Assembly (NCBI GenBank): GCA_018466975.1
Contig: JAENRS010000019.1
Coordinates: 124,001-188,000, forward strand
Length of the DNA stretch: 64,000 bases
Reading direction: 5' to 3'
Source of the DNA: Sparassis latifolia
Lineage: Eukaryota > Basidiomycota > Agaricomycetes > Polyporales > Sparassidaceae
The position numbers and the translations under genes were made by a program. Shown here in pieces: positions 63,015-64,000 of the stretch (position 1 is its first letter; each line of letters opens with the position of its first letter). Under the pieces are notes generated by a model. That model made no database searches. It was not told the origin of the DNA and was given only the letters and a program-made list of their open reading frames with translations.

Positions 63015-64000
63015 GCAACACAACAGCAAGGCCGACAAAGGTCGACATCTCCGTGGCTCCAATTTGGAACTATGGTGATGCCACAGGCCCCACTGCAACC
63101 ACCACCGCCACTGATCACAATACGATTGATGGCAGCCCCAGCGATCGCAGTGACATCAATAACTCCAGCATCAACAGGTGCTGGGAATGCATTGACAATG
63201 ATGCCACCACCGCCGATCCCGACAGTGGTGGAGAGGTGGGTCTCATTTGAGACTCACCAGTTCACACTGTACCACATGGAGGCATGTGCCATGTGTTACG
63301 CCTACCTTCAACATATTGCAATGACACGCAACATGGCCCCCTACCAGAAAGCCCACACAGATGTGCTCAATGCCGAGCAGCACCTGTTTTGGGAGCACTT
63401 CCAGACCTACATGGCCTCGGAAGGGGGAGGACGTGGTGATGCTCCCACTCAGCAATGCAACATGGAGCTGCAAGCACAACTCTGTGCGGCAGAAGCAGAA
63501 GCAGCCACACAGCGACGACAAGTCGATGACTTACTAAGGGAGTGCGAACATCTCCTTAGGCAGATTGCGTCGAGTTCCCAACCTTGATTGCCCACAAACT
63601 ATCGAGGGCGACCGAGTGGGGCTCCACGTAGACAACCATCCCCACTGGAATACCTACCTCCCCCGAGGGAGTGAAGGTATTCCCCCCCATCGATGAACAG
63701 CAGCTCGCACCAGTACTCACCACCATCGAACACGAGCAGATCGTGATGTCGATCCCCGGTGCGATACTTGACTGAGAGAGCACAGTGATACTCGCCCTAT
63801 GCTGTGGCGAGTAGGCTGAGCTCAGCCACACACCACGCCCCAGGAATGCCCCCACCACTGAGACACATGCCCTCAGGGCCACCATCAAGGAGTGGTGCCC
63901 CTGGACTGCTGACTGGTCCTACCCCTGGACCGCTGGCTGGCTATGCCCCTCGACCTCCAGTTGGTCCTGCCCTCACCCCTGTGAAGTCACATGCACAGCG

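Larger units (their letters stand above)
58015..64000 (+). pseudogene. ORF downstream of gypsy pol, split by an LTR insertion and open to the window end
   Basis: Starts at ATG 58015 (MSQPTLPMETDDDEVTTSRP). It is interrupted at 58080 by the non-autonomous LTR element and resumes at 63020. Removing the 4,935-bp insertion plus one GCAAC copy keeps the frame exactly. The continued product is Pro-rich, then helical (VVERWVSFETHQFTLYHMEA, QLCAAEAEAATQRRQVDDLL), then Ser/Pro/Arg-rich. It runs past 64000 with TGA at 63585, 63672, 63744 and 63786, again where Arg fits. It probably belongs to the gypsy element as an extra ORF behind pol; a second nested element's gag is an alternative. Confidence 0.6.

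Noticed and set aside
51237..63788. Reassignment of TGA to arginine in this element
   Set aside because: Host genes in the same window end normally at TGA, and the element also has TAA/TAG breaks and catalytic-site losses, so mutation is the simpler explanation.

Overview
The window looks like a nuclear contig from a basidiomycete, most likely an Agaricomycete. Genes are compact and split by many 45-85 bp introns with GTRNGY-type donors. The gene set is typically fungal: a GID7/WDR26 subunit, BRX1, a DUF1776 protein, a CPD1-type 2H phosphoesterase, a DUF7770-like protein, a Crinkler-type kinase and paired APH-fold kinases. The right part is packed with Ty3/gypsy, MULE and non-autonomous LTR elements. 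All gene models were spliced by hand; the phase of every intron was checked, but no similarity search was run.

Layout. 1-14.5 kb holds the end of a proline-rich protein gene, a macro-domain gene (-), a long gene-poor stretch, an Ecl1-like zinc-motif gene (+), a doubtful small gene (-), a 342-bp MITE and the GID7/WDR26 gene (+, eleven exons). 15-24.5 kb holds two tandem APH-type kinase genes (-) with a decayed BRX1 fragment between them, a stretch of decayed coding sequence, a DUF7770-like gene (+) and the intact BRX1 gene (-). 24.6-37.8 kb is the dense host region: RING/coiled-coil protein, three-KH RNA-binding protein, Crinkler-type kinase, arrestin-like protein, CPD1-type phosphodiesterase, a small basic protein and a DUF1776 protein. 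A tRNA-Ser(AGA) lies at 38.04 kb.

From 38.8 kb to the end the sequence is mobile DNA. A Ty3/gypsy element with near-identical LTRs and a 5-bp target duplication lies on the minus strand (38,791-46,781). It carries three accessory ORFs between pol and the 3' LTR: two tiny overlapping membrane proteins and a zinc-knuckle-like protein. A MULE-type transposase gene follows (47.8-50.4 kb). Then comes a decayed plus-strand Ty3/gypsy gag-pol (51.0-57.9 kb) with a further ORF behind it that runs off the window. That ORF is split by a 4,935-bp non-autonomous LTR element (58,080-63,014, target duplication GCAAC).

Main points. The two LTR elements with visible ends share an architecture pointing to Tf1-like self-priming: the primer site next to the 5' LTR is complementary to an LTR segment starting exactly 33 nt downstream of the TATA box, and the pairing co-varies between the families. 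The non-autonomous element repeats both its primer-site motif (four times) and its polypurine motif (five times). The decayed gypsy element is interrupted almost only by TGA codons where arginine is expected. Three host genes use GC-AG introns, supported by paralogue or family conservation.
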